Part shown: positions 17,697-28,120 of the stretch, in pieces
Numbering within the stretch: the stretch's first letter is position 1
Layout: the number at the start of each line of letters is the position of its first letter
Source of the DNA: Methanoplanus limicola DSM 2279
Lineage (GTDB): Archaea > Halobacteriota > Methanomicrobia > Methanomicrobiales > Methanomicrobiaceae
DNA length: 64,000 nt
Assembly (NCBI RefSeq): GCF_000243255.1
Contig: NZ_CM001436.1
Span: 1,514,957 to 1,578,956, forward strand
Reading direction: 5' to 3'
Notes under the pieces: generated by a model
Seen by the model: the letters and a program-made list of their open reading frames with translations, nothing else
Database searches by the model: none
Told to the model about the DNA's origin: nothing
Translations under genes and position numbers: made by a program

Positions 17697-19937
17697 ATGG
17701 CGGGGGAGCTTAATATCAGTCTGAAATTTATGCACAATAAATACGACACCACATTTTTTGTTACCCTTATACTGATTCTGACATTTTTCTCTCTCTCATC
17801 ACTGTACAGTTATCTTCTTTTTCATACTATTACTGAATTATTCAGTATTGTAATTGCAGCAATTATTTTTGTAATTGCATGGAACAGCCGGGATTATATC
17901 ACAAATTATTACCTGCTTTTTTTAGGAATTGCATTTATCTTCATCGGTGGCATTGATTTTCTGCATACGCTTGCTTATAATGGCATGAATATTTTTGCCG
18001 GATATGGTGCCAACCTGCCGACAGAACTCTGGATAGCCTCAAGATATATGCAGGCAGGAACACTGATTGCTGCCCCTCTTCTGATGCATAAAAAAACGAA
18101 TATAACGCATGAATTAATAATTTATTCTCTAATTACAGTAGTTTTGATTTTATCAATATTTGCAGGCTTTTTTCCGGACTGCTACATTGAGGGGGAGGGC
18201 CTTACCAGCTTTAAAATTTACAGCGAATACCTGATCTCAGTTCTGCTTTTTCTCTCAATATATCTTTTATTCAGAAAAAGAGAGTATTTTGAACGGAAAA
18301 TATACCGTCTGATTGTACTGTCGATAATATTTACAATCCTCTCTGAGATTGCATTTACATTTTATGTAAGTGTTTATGGCTTTTCGAACCTTATCGGACA
18401 TCTGTTTAAAATTACTGAGTTCGCCCTTATATATTATGCAATTGTGGATTCAGGTATAAGGCGCCCGTATGAGACAATATTTAGGTCACTCAGTCAGAAA
18501 GAGTCTGAAGTCAGGAAAGAGAGAGATATGCTTGACCTGTACATAAATGTAGCCGGTGTAATTTTTCTGATTCTGGATGTAAAGGGTTTTGTAAAACTTG
18601 TTAATCCAAAAGGTTGTGAGATTCTTGGATATGACAGAGAGGAGATTGTCGGCAAAAAGTGGGTGGACAGTTTCATACCGGAAGGAGAAAAAGTGGGAGT
18701 AAATTCAGTTCGAATCAGTAATATTTCAGGAACGGATAAATTCATTGAGTCTTATGAGAATGCGGTTGTCACAAAGACCGGGGAAAGGAGAATCATTCTA
18801 TGGCATAACCGCATTTTAAAAGATGGTAACGGAAAAATTATCGGTACACTCAGTTCAGGTGAAGATATTACTGAACGGATAAAGTATGAGAATCAATTAT
18901 CTATTGAAAAAGAGAGATTAAATAAGGCGCAGGAGATTAGCCATACCGGCAGCTGGGAATATAATATTGCATCCGGGGAAATCTGGGGTTCTGATGAGGG
19001 ATTCAGAATTTATGGATATAATCCTCCTGAAGGGAATATATTTCCAATTGGGGACATTGAAGCATGTATTCCTGAAAGAGAAAAAGTTCATCAGGCGTTG
19101 ATGGACCTCATAGGGAGCGGCAAAGAATACAACCTTGAATTTGCAGTTAATCCGGCAGATGGCGGTCCTCAGAAAATCATCAAATCTGTGGCTGAACGTA
19201 TTCCGGATGAAAATGGCAGAATCATAAAAGTTTCCGGTGCATTGCAGGATGTAACTGAGCAGAAAGCAGCAGAAAAAGCTTTGCAGCAGATAAATAAAAA
19301 ATTAAATCTCCTGAGCAGTATAACAAGACATGATATACTGAATCAGCTTACAGCAATTGAAGGGTATCTTGAATTAATTGTTGAGCTTAATGAGATTTCT
19401 GCCGGTACAAAATCTTTAGAATATCTGAATAATGTAATATCCTATGTGGACATTGTCGAAAAACAGATACTATTCACAGGAGATTACAGCAATCTTGGTG
19501 CCTCATCTCCCCGCTGGCAGAATGTTGGTTTTATCATCCGGGAAATATCTCAGATTAATTCGTTTGAAAAGCTAAACACAGTAAATGATGTTGAGAACCT
19601 TGAAATATTTGCAGATCCGCTTTTTGAGAAAGTTATCTATAACCTCTTTGATAATGCAGTAAAATATGGTGAAAAGATAACCACAATTTCATTCTCATAT
19701 GAAGTTAAACCTGATCATACTATCCTTATTTGTCAGGATGACGGTGCAGGTGTTCATCCGGATGTAAAAGAAAAAATCTTTAAAAGACAATATTATCAGA
19801 ATACCGGTTTTGGTCTCTTTCTATCCGGAGAGATATTGTCGATAACTGATATTTCTATAAAGGAGACGGGTATTTATGGTGAAGGGGCAAGATTTGAGAT
19901 TTATATTCCTAATGGTTATTTCCGTATTTCACAATGA
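17697..19937 (+). CDS. membrane sensor histidine kinase (MASE3-PAS-PAS-HK)
   Basis: The first 255 residues form a seven-helix-type MASE3 sensor domain (GIAFIFIGGIDFLHTLAYNG, then ASRYMQAGTLIAAPLLM are characteristic). Two PAS domains (about 275-400 and 410-525) follow, then the phospho-acceptor TRHDILNQ near 543 and a HATPase domain with NLFDNAVKYG, QDDGAGVHP and NTGFGLFLSGEIL. It is a plasma-membrane kinase with an unknown ligand. The 23-bp tandem repeat lies 85 bp upstream. Its catalytic core is closely related to that of the kinase at 53695. ATG 17697 is taken as start; ATG at residue 12 is an alternative. Confidence 0.88.
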   Translation: MAGELNISLKFMHNKYDTTFFVTLILILTFFSLSSLYSYLLFHTITELFSIVIAAIIFVIAWNSRDYITNYYLLFLGIAFIFIGGIDFLHTLAYNGMNIFAGYGANLPTELWIASRYMQAGTLIAAPLLMHKKTNITHELIIYSLITVVLILSIFAGFFPDCYIEGEGLTSFKIYSEYLISVLLFLSIYLLFRKREYFERKIYRLIVLSIIFTILSEIAFTFYVSVYGFSNLIGHLFKITEFALIYYAIVDSGIRRPYETIFRSLSQKESEVRKERDMLDLYINVAGVIFLILDVKGFVKLVNPKGCEILGYDREEIVGKKWVDSFIPEGEKVGVNSVRISNISGTDKFIESYENAVVTKTGERRIILWHNRILKDGNGKIIGTLSSGEDITERIKYENQLSIEKERLNKAQEISHTGSWEYNIASGEIWGSDEGFRIYGYNPPEGNIFPIGDIEACIPEREKVHQALMDLIGSGKEYNLEFAVNPADGGPQKIIKSVAERIPDENGRIIKVSGALQDVTEQKAAEKALQQINKKLNLLSSITRHDILNQLTAIEGYLELIVELNEISAGTKSLEYLNNVISYVDIVEKQILFTGDYSNLGASSPRWQNVGFIIREISQINSFEKLNTVNDVENLEIFADPLFEKVIYNLFDNAVKYGEKITTISFSYEVKPDHTILICQDDGAGVHPDVKEKIFKRQYYQNTGFGLFLSGEILSITDISIKETGIYGEGARFEIYIPNGYFRISQ

Positions 19938-20066
19938 TATATTCTCAGATTCTCGTTGAATCATTATGTATTATTTCAATCTTGTATCAATGTAAGCAGG
20001 ATTTATCTGTCAACAAGTTCTGAATTGAGCATAATTAGTGTGTAGTTTAGCTCAATTATACTGTAG

Positions 20067-20645
20067 TTAATCCGGAAGTTCAGGACTTGTGGGTATACTT
20101 CCGGATTTGAATATTGAATCTGAAAACAGGGTCAGCTGAGAGATAATAACAGGGTCCAGTCCTTCCTCAATAGCCAGGTATATTCCGGATATATTTAATA
20201 CCTTCATCTTCGATGTCATAAAGTGTATAAATTTTGATACGCTCTTGGATGGCATGTGGATGAGCATTGCATTCACAGAATCCAGGCATATAATCACTCT
20301 CCCTTCACTGCGGTTTTTTATGCTTTCAGATATTGCAACGCTCATTCCGGTTAGGTCTGACGGTGTATTTAAGAATATACATTGATTAAAATCATCGGGT
20401 GGTTTCCCTACGGCATATTTTGTAATTGCATCAATATAATATATTTTAGAAATATCAATCCCGGATTTTTGAAACTGCTTATTCAGGTAAGGCGCAGGCT
20501 GATTAACAGAGATATATATTATCTGTTCTGCTCTTTCTGAGGCTATTTTAACCAGATTAATCGTTGTTTCTCTTAGATTATCCGGAGCTATAAATGCAAG
20601 CAGTATTGCCGGATTCTCATCCGGGAAAATATTTATTTTTTCCAT
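20067..20645 (-). CDS. P-loop-less RecA/KaiC-like protein, copy 1
   Basis: This 192-aa protein has the strand-helix order of a RecA/KaiC core: an opening hydrophobic strand (AILLAFIAP), a second strand (IIYISVN), then KIYYIDAITKYA, and a Walker B-like VIICLDSVNAML near 118. The phosphate-binding loop expected after the first strand is absent, so ATP hydrolysis is unlikely. It shares the pattern IDxITxYA, LDSVxxMLI, FIHFxxxK and GIYLA with the protein at 59196-59759. It begins 7 bp after a PAS protein, the same arrangement as the second copy, so the two work together. It resembles archaeal RecA-like families of unknown function; the exact family name is uncertain. Confidence 0.75.
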   Translation of the reverse strand: MEKINIFPDENPAILLAFIAPDNLRETTINLVKIASERAEQIIYISVNQPAPYLNKQFQKSGIDISKIYYIDAITKYAVGKPPDDFNQCIFLNTPSDLTGMSVAISESIKNRSEGRVIICLDSVNAMLIHMPSKSVSKFIHFMTSKMKVLNISGIYLAIEEGLDPVIISQLTLFSDSIFKSGSIPTSPELPD

Positions 20646-20652
20646 GAACTGT

Positions 20653-21942
20653 TTATTTTATCAGGTATTCTTTGAATGCATCCGGAATTTCCTTTCTTTT
20701 CTCTGTAATTGCTCTGTCCATTTCAGAAAGGTTGTTTTTAATCGTTTTAAGGTTAAAAATCTGTACTGAAAGCTGAATAATTAGATCTTCTCTGTCAATC
20801 TCCTCCTCTTTTTTAAGCTCACAGACAAGATCATTCAGATATTGTTTTACAATATCAACGGGGTTTTTAATTCTCAGTGCAGTCTCCCGTATATATGATA
20901 ATAGATCAAGTTCTGCCTCTTTCTGCTTTCTTATGTCTATTATATTTTCAATGATAACCTTTTTGCCATCAATTTCAGCAATGGCAGCAGATTTTAGTAC
21001 CGGAATTTTGTCTCTGTTTTTTGTAATAAGTACCGTTTCCGTATGATTTACATCCTGACTGAGATCTGATATGGGGCATCTTCCCAATTTATTTGGGCAG
21101 ACGATATTGTGGCAGATATTTCCTTCAATTTCTTCTTCATTATATCCGCCGAGTTTTTTTATTTCCGGATTTGCAGATATGATTTCATGCGTTTTTTCAT
21201 CAAGGATCATCATTCCTGCGGATGTATTCTCCCATAGTGTCCGGAATTTTATTTCTGAAGCTTTAATTTTCTCTTCTGCTTCAACCCTTTTTGTAATATC
21301 AGTTACTGACATTAATATCAGGTTTTTCTCATTTAATTCTGTAAAATTGAGAATAACTGTTTTATCTTCTCCCATTCCTGATTTTAAAATTACTTCTCTG
21401 TAGCAGAATTCTTTTCTGCCTTCTATGCAGCTGTCTATTTCATTATAATTTTTTTTACTGAAGAGATCTTTAATGTCAAGCTTTCCTTCATTATAATTTG
21501 TATATCCTGAGATATTTTTCAGTTCCGGATTCATAACTAAAATCTTCAGATCCGGAGATATAAGTGCAAGCCCGGATTTTGCGCATTCAAATGTTTTATG
21601 GAAGATCTTACGCTCGTCTTCTATTCTTTCGGCAAGTATGATTATTATGCCGCCAATCAGAATATATGAGAGCGATCTTATTATTGCAGGCACAATTACT
21701 GAATAATCCATGGAATAGAAAAATCCAACAGTAGTCAGGTAATAAATACAAAGACCTGATATCAGTATCATGCCATATCTACGGTAGATATAGGCGGATA
21801 ATATTATCGGGATATAGTATATGTGCGGGAAAACGTCAAATATCTGGTTCTGAATACTGTACCAGGTAATTATTATTGTTATAAGGACTGTAAAAATTAT
21901 TATTGTATCTATGAACAGTTTATTATTCACCATTATTTTCAT
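20653..21942 (-). CDS. membrane PAS-PAS sensor with histidine-less H-box-like end, copy 1
   Basis: The 429-aa protein has four N-terminal membrane helices (residues 10-110), two PAS domains (115-225 and 230-345) and a C-terminal helical domain of about 85 residues. The second PAS carries CPNKLGRCP, a pattern often seen in methanogen PAS domains. The last domain looks like a dimerisation/phospho-acceptor helical pair, but where a kinase has His it reads ALRIKNPVDIV, and no ATPase domain follows. It cannot be a normal histidine kinase. I infer that it passes its signal by contact to the RecA-like protein encoded 7 bp downstream. A closely similar end occurs at 59768-60796. Confidence 0.8.
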   Translation of the reverse strand: MKIMVNNKLFIDTIIIFTVLITIIITWYSIQNQIFDVFPHIYYIPIILSAYIYRRYGMILISGLCIYYLTTVGFFYSMDYSVIVPAIIRSLSYILIGGIIIILAERIEDERKIFHKTFECAKSGLALISPDLKILVMNPELKNISGYTNYNEGKLDIKDLFSKKNYNEIDSCIEGRKEFCYREVILKSGMGEDKTVILNFTELNEKNLILMSVTDITKRVEAEEKIKASEIKFRTLWENTSAGMMILDEKTHEIISANPEIKKLGGYNEEEIEGNICHNIVCPNKLGRCPISDLSQDVNHTETVLITKNRDKIPVLKSAAIAEIDGKKVIIENIIDIRKQKEAELDLLSYIRETALRIKNPVDIVKQYLNDLVCELKKEEEIDREDLIIQLSVQIFNLKTIKNNLSEMDRAITEKRKEIPDAFKEYLIK

Positions 21943-22168
21943 ATTCTCTGATTTTTCTTAAAAGTATAAATATATTTTTAAAGTTAAGATTAATCCTGTA
22001 GAATTTAATATTGAAGGATCTCAATATTGATATTTAAAATATTAAATTTATGAATATTATACAAAATACTTATTTGTACAGAAAGTAAAAATATTATTGT
22101 TTGTTTAGAGTCATATATTTCTCTCTGAATCTGCCGGCAGAACAATATATATCCTAAAGGAATCAGTT

Positions 22169-22822
22169 ATGAAGACGATACTTATTATCGACGATATGGA
22201 ACTGTTAAATAATATATTCGTTGAGGTTCTTCAGAATGAGGGCTACAGTGTATATTCTTCAATTTCCGGATTAAATGGTATAGAGAAACTTAAATCAATA
22301 AAAACAGATTTAATTCTTCTGGATATTATGATGCCGGTAATGGATGGATGGGAAACTCTTGATTATATCAGGTCTGACCCTGAAATTTCAGATATACCTG
22401 TAATTATGATGACTGCAAAAAAACTTTTTCCGGATGATATTTTTCAGTATGGAGACCTGATCAGCGGTTATATTAAAAAGCCCCTGAAGATTGAAAGTCT
22501 TATTAACTGTATAAATTCTTTTTTTAAGAATAAAGAAGAGATTGAGATCTTTATTAAAAATACAGCTCTAAAAACGTCAGATTATGAAAAAGCTCTGGCT
22601 GTTGGAAAGACTGCTGAAGATATGCTTTTTTTCAGAATGGTTATTGACAAACTTATTGATATTAATTCCGAAGATGATTCGGCAGATATTGATGATGGCC
22701 CGATTGTTGATATTGAAAGGCTGAACAGTCATTTTGATAATTTGCAACGGAAATTTACAGAACAGATAACGGGGCTTGGTGTTAGAGAATATATACCGGT
22801 TTCACTTTTAGGTTATATCTGA
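22169..22822 (+). CDS. response regulator with receiver domain and short helical tail
   Basis: Residues 1-125 are a complete receiver: acidic pair IDDM, phospho-acceptor Asp in LILLDIMMPVMDG, Thr in IMMTAKK and Lys in YIKKPLK. The remaining 90 residues are helical, with an acidic stretch (NSEDDSADIDDGP), and match no DNA-binding domain I know, so output may be by protein contact. AAAGGA precedes the ATG. It is divergent from the PAS/RecA-like pair at 20067-21942 and converges on the large sensor at 22850-27856; a link to either is plausible but unproven. Confidence 0.85.
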   Translation: MKTILIIDDMELLNNIFVEVLQNEGYSVYSSISGLNGIEKLKSIKTDLILLDIMMPVMDGWETLDYIRSDPEISDIPVIMMTAKKLFPDDIFQYGDLISGYIKKPLKIESLINCINSFFKNKEEIEIFIKNTALKTSDYEKALAVGKTAEDMLFFRMVIDKLIDINSEDDSADIDDGPIVDIERLNSHFDNLQRKFTEQITGLGVREYIPVSLLGYI

Positions 22823-22849
22823 GATTATCTCATATGTTTTCGTCTTTTT

Positions 22850-25800
22850 TTAATCATCTGATTTTTTATTCTTACCGTTTTCTGATATTATGCCGTGGTG
22901 TTTCGTCAGATAATCTCTTATTTTTGCAGATTCAAGCCATCCGCGATCAAGACGGGTAATTATATCATTGATCTGCATAGACTGGTCAAGAATTTTATCC
23001 TTAAATTTCTCCTCACCCAGATCTGCAAGACCAACTATTATTGTGAGCGGATTTCTGATCTCATCATTTAGTATTGCAAGTTGTGCTATATTTTTTTCAA
23101 TCTGTTTAAGAGCGTTATTTTCACGTATTCTTGCCTCTTTCTCTTCAGTAATATCCCGTGCAAGTGAAATAATGTAATATTGGCCGCCCAGTTCAATCAT
23201 TCTTGCTTTGACATGTACAGGGAAGGCAGAGCCGTCTTTTCTTTTATGTTCGGCTTCAAATGAGATCTGTTCGTTCTTTTTAAGAGCATTTATAATCACC
23301 GGTTCATTTTTATTTATACTTTTAGTGTTAATAGCTTTGATTGAAAGTTTTAACAGTTCATCCCTTGAGTAACCCAGGCGGCGGCAGGCAACATCATTGA
23401 CTTCAACAAAATTACCAAGTGTATTGTCCTGTTCTATCTTATGGAGAAATACGGCCTCATTTATATTGTTAAATAGTTCATGGTATTTCTGCTCCCTTTC
23501 TTTTAGTGCATCTTCGGCCTTCTTTTTTTCAGTAAGATCATTATATACTGATACCACTTCTCCGGAAGGGAGCCTGTATATGAAATTCTCTCTCCAACCG
23601 TGAATTCTCTCATCCCTATATTCGCCTAACTGATAATGCTCAGGTTTTCCTGTTGACCATACCTTTTTTAGTCTGTCAATTAATCCAAACTCCTCAACAC
23701 CGGGAAATACATCGTAAATGCTTCTGTTTATTATTTTATCTCTTTCAATGGCGTCTATCTCTTCAGAGGCTTTATTAATATCTTTAAATATAAAGTCTTC
23801 ACCTTTATCAGTCACTCCATATATGGCAACACCGCTGCTCATATTATTGAACAATTCCCTGAATCTCTCTTCACTGTTCTTCAGATTGATCTCTGCATTT
23901 TTTCTGTCGATATAATTTCCTATTCTCTCACAGATAATTTCAAGAAGGTTTTTTTCTTCATTGAGAAATTCCCCTGAGTACCCGTCCGGAGAATGGTTGA
24001 GGTAACATACGGTTATTTCACCTTCTTTAATATTATCTGAATAAAAATCGTTCTCTATTGCAATATCACTCTTATAATATCCTTCTGTCTGATATCTCTT
24101 CCCTCCTTTTTCAATTGAAACACCGGTGGACTCTGGATACTGCATGGCATTTTTTATGATATTGGCTACAGCATAAAAAAATTCATCTTCATCCGGTTTC
24201 CTAATCATAAGGTCAGAGATCTCTTTTAATGCAGTCAGCTCCTTAACTCTCTCTGATAACTGAAAGGAAGTCTGAACAATTTTTTCTTCCGCTGATTTAA
24301 CTTCGCTTATATCCCTTATGGATTCTATAGCACCTACAACATTTTTATCAGAATCATAAAGCGGTGATGCGGTAAACCAGAGATATGCTCCCTTTCCCTC
24401 TGCAAGATAGGGTACATAATTTTCTGCTACCAGTTTATCTCCTTCTTTATATAATAGGGGGTATCTGGATTTGTCTCTGAGTTTTTCATTAAGTATGAGA
24501 TCTATTAATAACGGTCTTCTCCTGCCATATACCTTTATTGAGTATTCAGAATTGTTCTTTCCAATTATTTCTGATGCAGGTGTGCCTGTCATCCTTTCCA
24601 TTGCTTTATTCCATGTAATTACCCTGCCTTTTTTATCAACGGCAAAAGTTGCATCCGGAAGGAAATTTATTATATTTAATAGCCTGTTTTCACTTTCAAG
24701 CAGTTTATTCTTGCTCTCAAGAATTTCGTTGTAACTCTGCCTTAATTCTTCCTCATTTTCTTCAAGTTCCCCATATGCAACTGTCAGTCTCCGGTTAATC
24801 TCTAATATTTCTGTTTTCTGAATGAGGCGTTCTTCTTCAAGTTCAATACTATAAAGAGCAAATCCGAGATCGCCTGACACTTCTGAAAATAGATTATACT
24901 CCTCATCATCCGGTGTTTTATCATCCGGAATTGATATTGAAATTACTCCAAATAATTTATTCCTGTATTTCAGACTTTTTGTAAGTCTTTTAATTTGTTT
25001 TGGGTTGTCAGATAGGGGGCACTCACCGCAGTTTTCATGAGTTTCGGATTTGACAGTTATTTCATCAGATTCAATGGCTTTTTCTGCACACTTGGGAATA
25101 TTCCCGCCTTCAATGTATTCTTTAAAGGGATAATTACTCTTATCCGGATTTGAATGTGCCCAATTTATGACATTTTTATTTTCGTCAAATAAAATAATCC
25201 AGGCATTGTTATATCCTCCGTTATCAGTAAGTATCCTGCATGTTTTTTCAATCAGATTTTCTTTGTTCTTAACACTTACAATTAATCTGTTTATATTTCT
25301 GATTGCGTCAAGCAGGCGGTTTAACTGGTATATTTTATATTCTGACTCTTTTCTGTCCGTTATATCGGTTGAAAATGCAAGATATTTTCTGTCCGGCAGT
25401 GCAGTTGTACTTAGTATTACCGGGCATGCGGAACCGTCTTTCCTTTTAAGGTTAATCTCATGAATATATTGATTTCTATTTTTTAGTTTCTCAAAATATT
25501 CGGGTGATTTGCCTGATTTCTCTTCAATTACAAGTTCCTGGACCGACATTGTGAGAAGTTCATCTTCGGTGTATCCAAGTGTCTCACAGGCTGCTTTATT
25601 AACCTCAATGAAACTACCCTGCTCATCTGCAACAAAAATTCCTTCCGGAGATCTGTCAATATAGCTGCGGTATTTCTCTTCAGATAATTGAAGCCTCTTT
25701 TCTGTCTCTTTATGCTCAATAAGAATTCTTGCAAGTTTAATATTGCTGTAGCTCAGCCTTGAGACCATCAGTGCAAATTTTTTATAAAAAGACATTATAT

Positions 25801-27856
25801 TGCGGATTTTTTCCCTTTTAAGACGGGGTACTTTCTCCAGTGCTGCAAGATATTTTGTCCTGTCAAAACCGTAAGTTTCTGCCTGTTTTTCAAAGACTGA
25901 GTAATCCGGAATTTCATCTTCGTAGAAGAACTGCCCCAGGTACATATTTCCCATATGCCTGCCGGCGATATAGATCGGTGTTGAAATATCCCAGAGATTG
26001 TTTTTGCATTTGTACTGCCTGATCTCTCCCGGTTTTATATCTGTTGTCAGTTCCAAATCGCTTTCATTACAGTTTTTCTGCGTTTCAGGATGTATACGAT
26101 GGAATTTTGTGCATATATCCTGCCATCCGGCTGCAATAAGAATATTTCCCTTTGTATCAAGAATTGCAATTCCTATATCTGTAATTCTGTGAAAGTCATC
26201 CATCAGTGACTGAATTTCTTCGGTGTTTATGATATTCCTTAATTCTTCGTCTTTTATGTCATAATCGGGAGAGAGAATACTTTCAAGCTTTAGCCTGATT
26301 TTTTCTTCATTATCCCGGATAATTTTCTCTTTTTCTTTCTCTTCTGTGATGTCGGAGAGTGTTGTTGAGAGATATAACGGGTTGTTATTTTTATCAGAAA
26401 TGACATTTGCATTCATCCTTGTCGGAAATATTCTGCCGCTTTTATGCCTGTGCCAGACTTCCTTATCCTCAAAATGTCCTTTTTCCTTTAGTTGATCAAG
26501 CAGAGCATTTACATAACCGATATGTTCTTCTGAGTGCAGGAATTTTATTGGTTTTCCTGTTAGCTCATCCGGGCTGTATCCGTGCAGATCTGCAAACCAT
26601 CTGTTTGTGTAGGTAAGTCTGCCGTTTAAATCTGCTATTGCAATGCCATAATTTGCATTGTCTGATACTTTCTTAAATTTTCTAATGGTATCTTCTGAAA
26701 TTTTATTCTCTGTTATGTCAATAATAATTCCCTGAAGGTGTGTCAGTTTCCCGTTATTGTCATATTTTGTGAATACATGATCTTCTATAAATCTGATATT
26801 ATTATTTGCGTCATAAATCCTGTAATTAAGAATGAAATCGTCATTTCCGGAAGTTATGTTCTTCTTTATTTTATTACTGATTACCGGCAGGTCATCCGGA
26901 TGAATCAGAGATTTATAGTTTAGATTACCTGATCTGAAGTCATCCGGAGAATATCCGAACTGAGATATATTATCACTGATTAGTTCTATATTTCGCGGGT
27001 CTTCTACATCCTGAAGGTAGATTATAACCGGACTTTTATTGATTATATTTATCTGCTCTTTTAATTTCTCTGAGACTGCTTTGATTTTTTCCTCGGCATT
27101 AACTCTTTTGGTAATGTCAATCCCAGACTCAATAACCATCTCCTCGTCTGCCGGCCCTTTTATTATTGTGTCATGTACAGAATAAATTCTCCCGTCATCA
27201 CTAAGCCATCTCGAAGACTGCTCTTTTTTTGTCTTTAAAACCTCATGTACCGGACAGTTGTCATAATCTCCATTAAGGCATTCTGTCAGTTCAAAATATG
27301 TATAGTTCTCCGGTTCCCCAAAAATCCGGATAAATTCATCATTTGCCAGATAGATGGACATATCCTGTTTTATGATGCATGAAAATCCGGGCATGAGGTT
27401 TAGTATATGGGAGACATTTATCTTGTATTCTTTTTCTCTCTTATTACTGACTGCTCTTAAAAAATTAATGATTCTCCTGGCCGGAAAATCTGTCTCTTTT
27501 TCATTGCCGGATTTGTATTCGATATAAAGATCAATATTCCTTAACAGTTCCTTTTCCCTGTAATTTTCTCCATTCTCTTCCGTGAGAAGTATAAGAGGGA
27601 TATTTGGGTAAAGTTCCTTTATATTATTAATGAGCTGATCAGTCTCTTTGTTTTTTACAGATTCACAGAAAATTATGGCATCATAGATTAATTCCGGAGA
27701 GCTTTTGCCGGCCGATAATTCATTCAGTTCTGAATCAGTGACTGATATTATTTTAATATCCGTGATTCTTCTGATTGTTGAAAGAACTTCGTTAAATATC
27801 TCCTTATCTTCAGCAACAGCCAGAATGTTATTTATATTGACACCCCCATTTACCAT
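22850..27856 (-). CDS. 1668-aa multi-sensor protein without kinase domain (PAS, PocR, GAF)
   Basis: Domains in order: a receiver-like fold (10-140) in which the acceptor Asp is missing (IIFCESVK), three PAS domains (150-515), a PocR sensor (540-690, with WQDICTKFHRIHPETQKNC), PAS (715-840), GAF (845-1000), coiled coil, PAS (1035-1160), GAF (1170-1290) and two more PAS domains (to 1560). It ends in an H-box-like helix pair reading ILNDEIRNPLTIIVG, where Asn stands in place of the phospho-acceptor His. No ATPase domain exists. It therefore gathers many signals but cannot phosphorylate itself in the usual way. It converges on the response regulator gene, with 27 bp between them. Confidence 0.85.
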   Translation of the reverse strand: MVNGGVNINNILAVAEDKEIFNEVLSTIRRITDIKIISVTDSELNELSAGKSSPELIYDAIIFCESVKNKETDQLINNIKELYPNIPLILLTEENGENYREKELLRNIDLYIEYKSGNEKETDFPARRIINFLRAVSNKREKEYKINVSHILNLMPGFSCIIKQDMSIYLANDEFIRIFGEPENYTYFELTECLNGDYDNCPVHEVLKTKKEQSSRWLSDDGRIYSVHDTIIKGPADEEMVIESGIDITKRVNAEEKIKAVSEKLKEQINIINKSPVIIYLQDVEDPRNIELISDNISQFGYSPDDFRSGNLNYKSLIHPDDLPVISNKIKKNITSGNDDFILNYRIYDANNNIRFIEDHVFTKYDNNGKLTHLQGIIIDITENKISEDTIRKFKKVSDNANYGIAIADLNGRLTYTNRWFADLHGYSPDELTGKPIKFLHSEEHIGYVNALLDQLKEKGHFEDKEVWHRHKSGRIFPTRMNANVISDKNNNPLYLSTTLSDITEEKEKEKIIRDNEEKIRLKLESILSPDYDIKDEELRNIINTEEIQSLMDDFHRITDIGIAILDTKGNILIAAGWQDICTKFHRIHPETQKNCNESDLELTTDIKPGEIRQYKCKNNLWDISTPIYIAGRHMGNMYLGQFFYEDEIPDYSVFEKQAETYGFDRTKYLAALEKVPRLKREKIRNIMSFYKKFALMVSRLSYSNIKLARILIEHKETEKRLQLSEEKYRSYIDRSPEGIFVADEQGSFIEVNKAACETLGYTEDELLTMSVQELVIEEKSGKSPEYFEKLKNRNQYIHEINLKRKDGSACPVILSTTALPDRKYLAFSTDITDRKESEYKIYQLNRLLDAIRNINRLIVSVKNKENLIEKTCRILTDNGGYNNAWIILFDENKNVINWAHSNPDKSNYPFKEYIEGGNIPKCAEKAIESDEITVKSETHENCGECPLSDNPKQIKRLTKSLKYRNKLFGVISISIPDDKTPDDEEYNLFSEVSGDLGFALYSIELEEERLIQKTEILEINRRLTVAYGELEENEEELRQSYNEILESKNKLLESENRLLNIINFLPDATFAVDKKGRVITWNKAMERMTGTPASEIIGKNNSEYSIKVYGRRRPLLIDLILNEKLRDKSRYPLLYKEGDKLVAENYVPYLAEGKGAYLWFTASPLYDSDKNVVGAIESIRDISEVKSAEEKIVQTSFQLSERVKELTALKEISDLMIRKPDEDEFFYAVANIIKNAMQYPESTGVSIEKGGKRYQTEGYYKSDIAIENDFYSDNIKEGEITVCYLNHSPDGYSGEFLNEEKNLLEIICERIGNYIDRKNAEINLKNSEERFRELFNNMSSGVAIYGVTDKGEDFIFKDINKASEEIDAIERDKIINRSIYDVFPGVEEFGLIDRLKKVWSTGKPEHYQLGEYRDERIHGWRENFIYRLPSGEVVSVYNDLTEKKKAEDALKEREQKYHELFNNINEAVFLHKIEQDNTLGNFVEVNDVACRRLGYSRDELLKLSIKAINTKSINKNEPVIINALKKNEQISFEAEHKRKDGSAFPVHVKARMIELGGQYYIISLARDITEEKEARIRENNALKQIEKNIAQLAILNDEIRNPLTIIVGLADLGEEKFKDKILDQSMQINDIITRLDRGWLESAKIRDYLTKHHGIISENGKNKKSDD

Positions 27857-28120
27857 TCTCTCATGATATTATTGTCTCCGAAACCAGGCCCGTATAATTC
27901 CGGTTACTAATTAAAAGTAACTTTCAAGATATAAATAAGATTCTCCGGTTGTGTCGGAAAAAGAAAGTATCATTATATTTTTTAATTTATCTCATTTAGT
28001 GTGTTTTTAAATATTGTATCTTCATTAATTTTTTAATCTGGTGAAGTTTTTAAAATTCTGCGTGGGATTTCAGGCATGCTATGGTTTTAAATATTTTCGT
28101 ATTTACCCTATACATACATT

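Noticed and set aside
20067-20645. Active KaiC or RadA ATPase
   Set aside because: No GxxxxGK(S/T) sequence follows the first strand in this protein or in its paralogue at 59196.
22850-27856. Ordinary histidine kinase
   Set aside because: The phospho-acceptor His is Asn and there is no ATPase domain; the chain ends 60 residues after the H-box-like helix.
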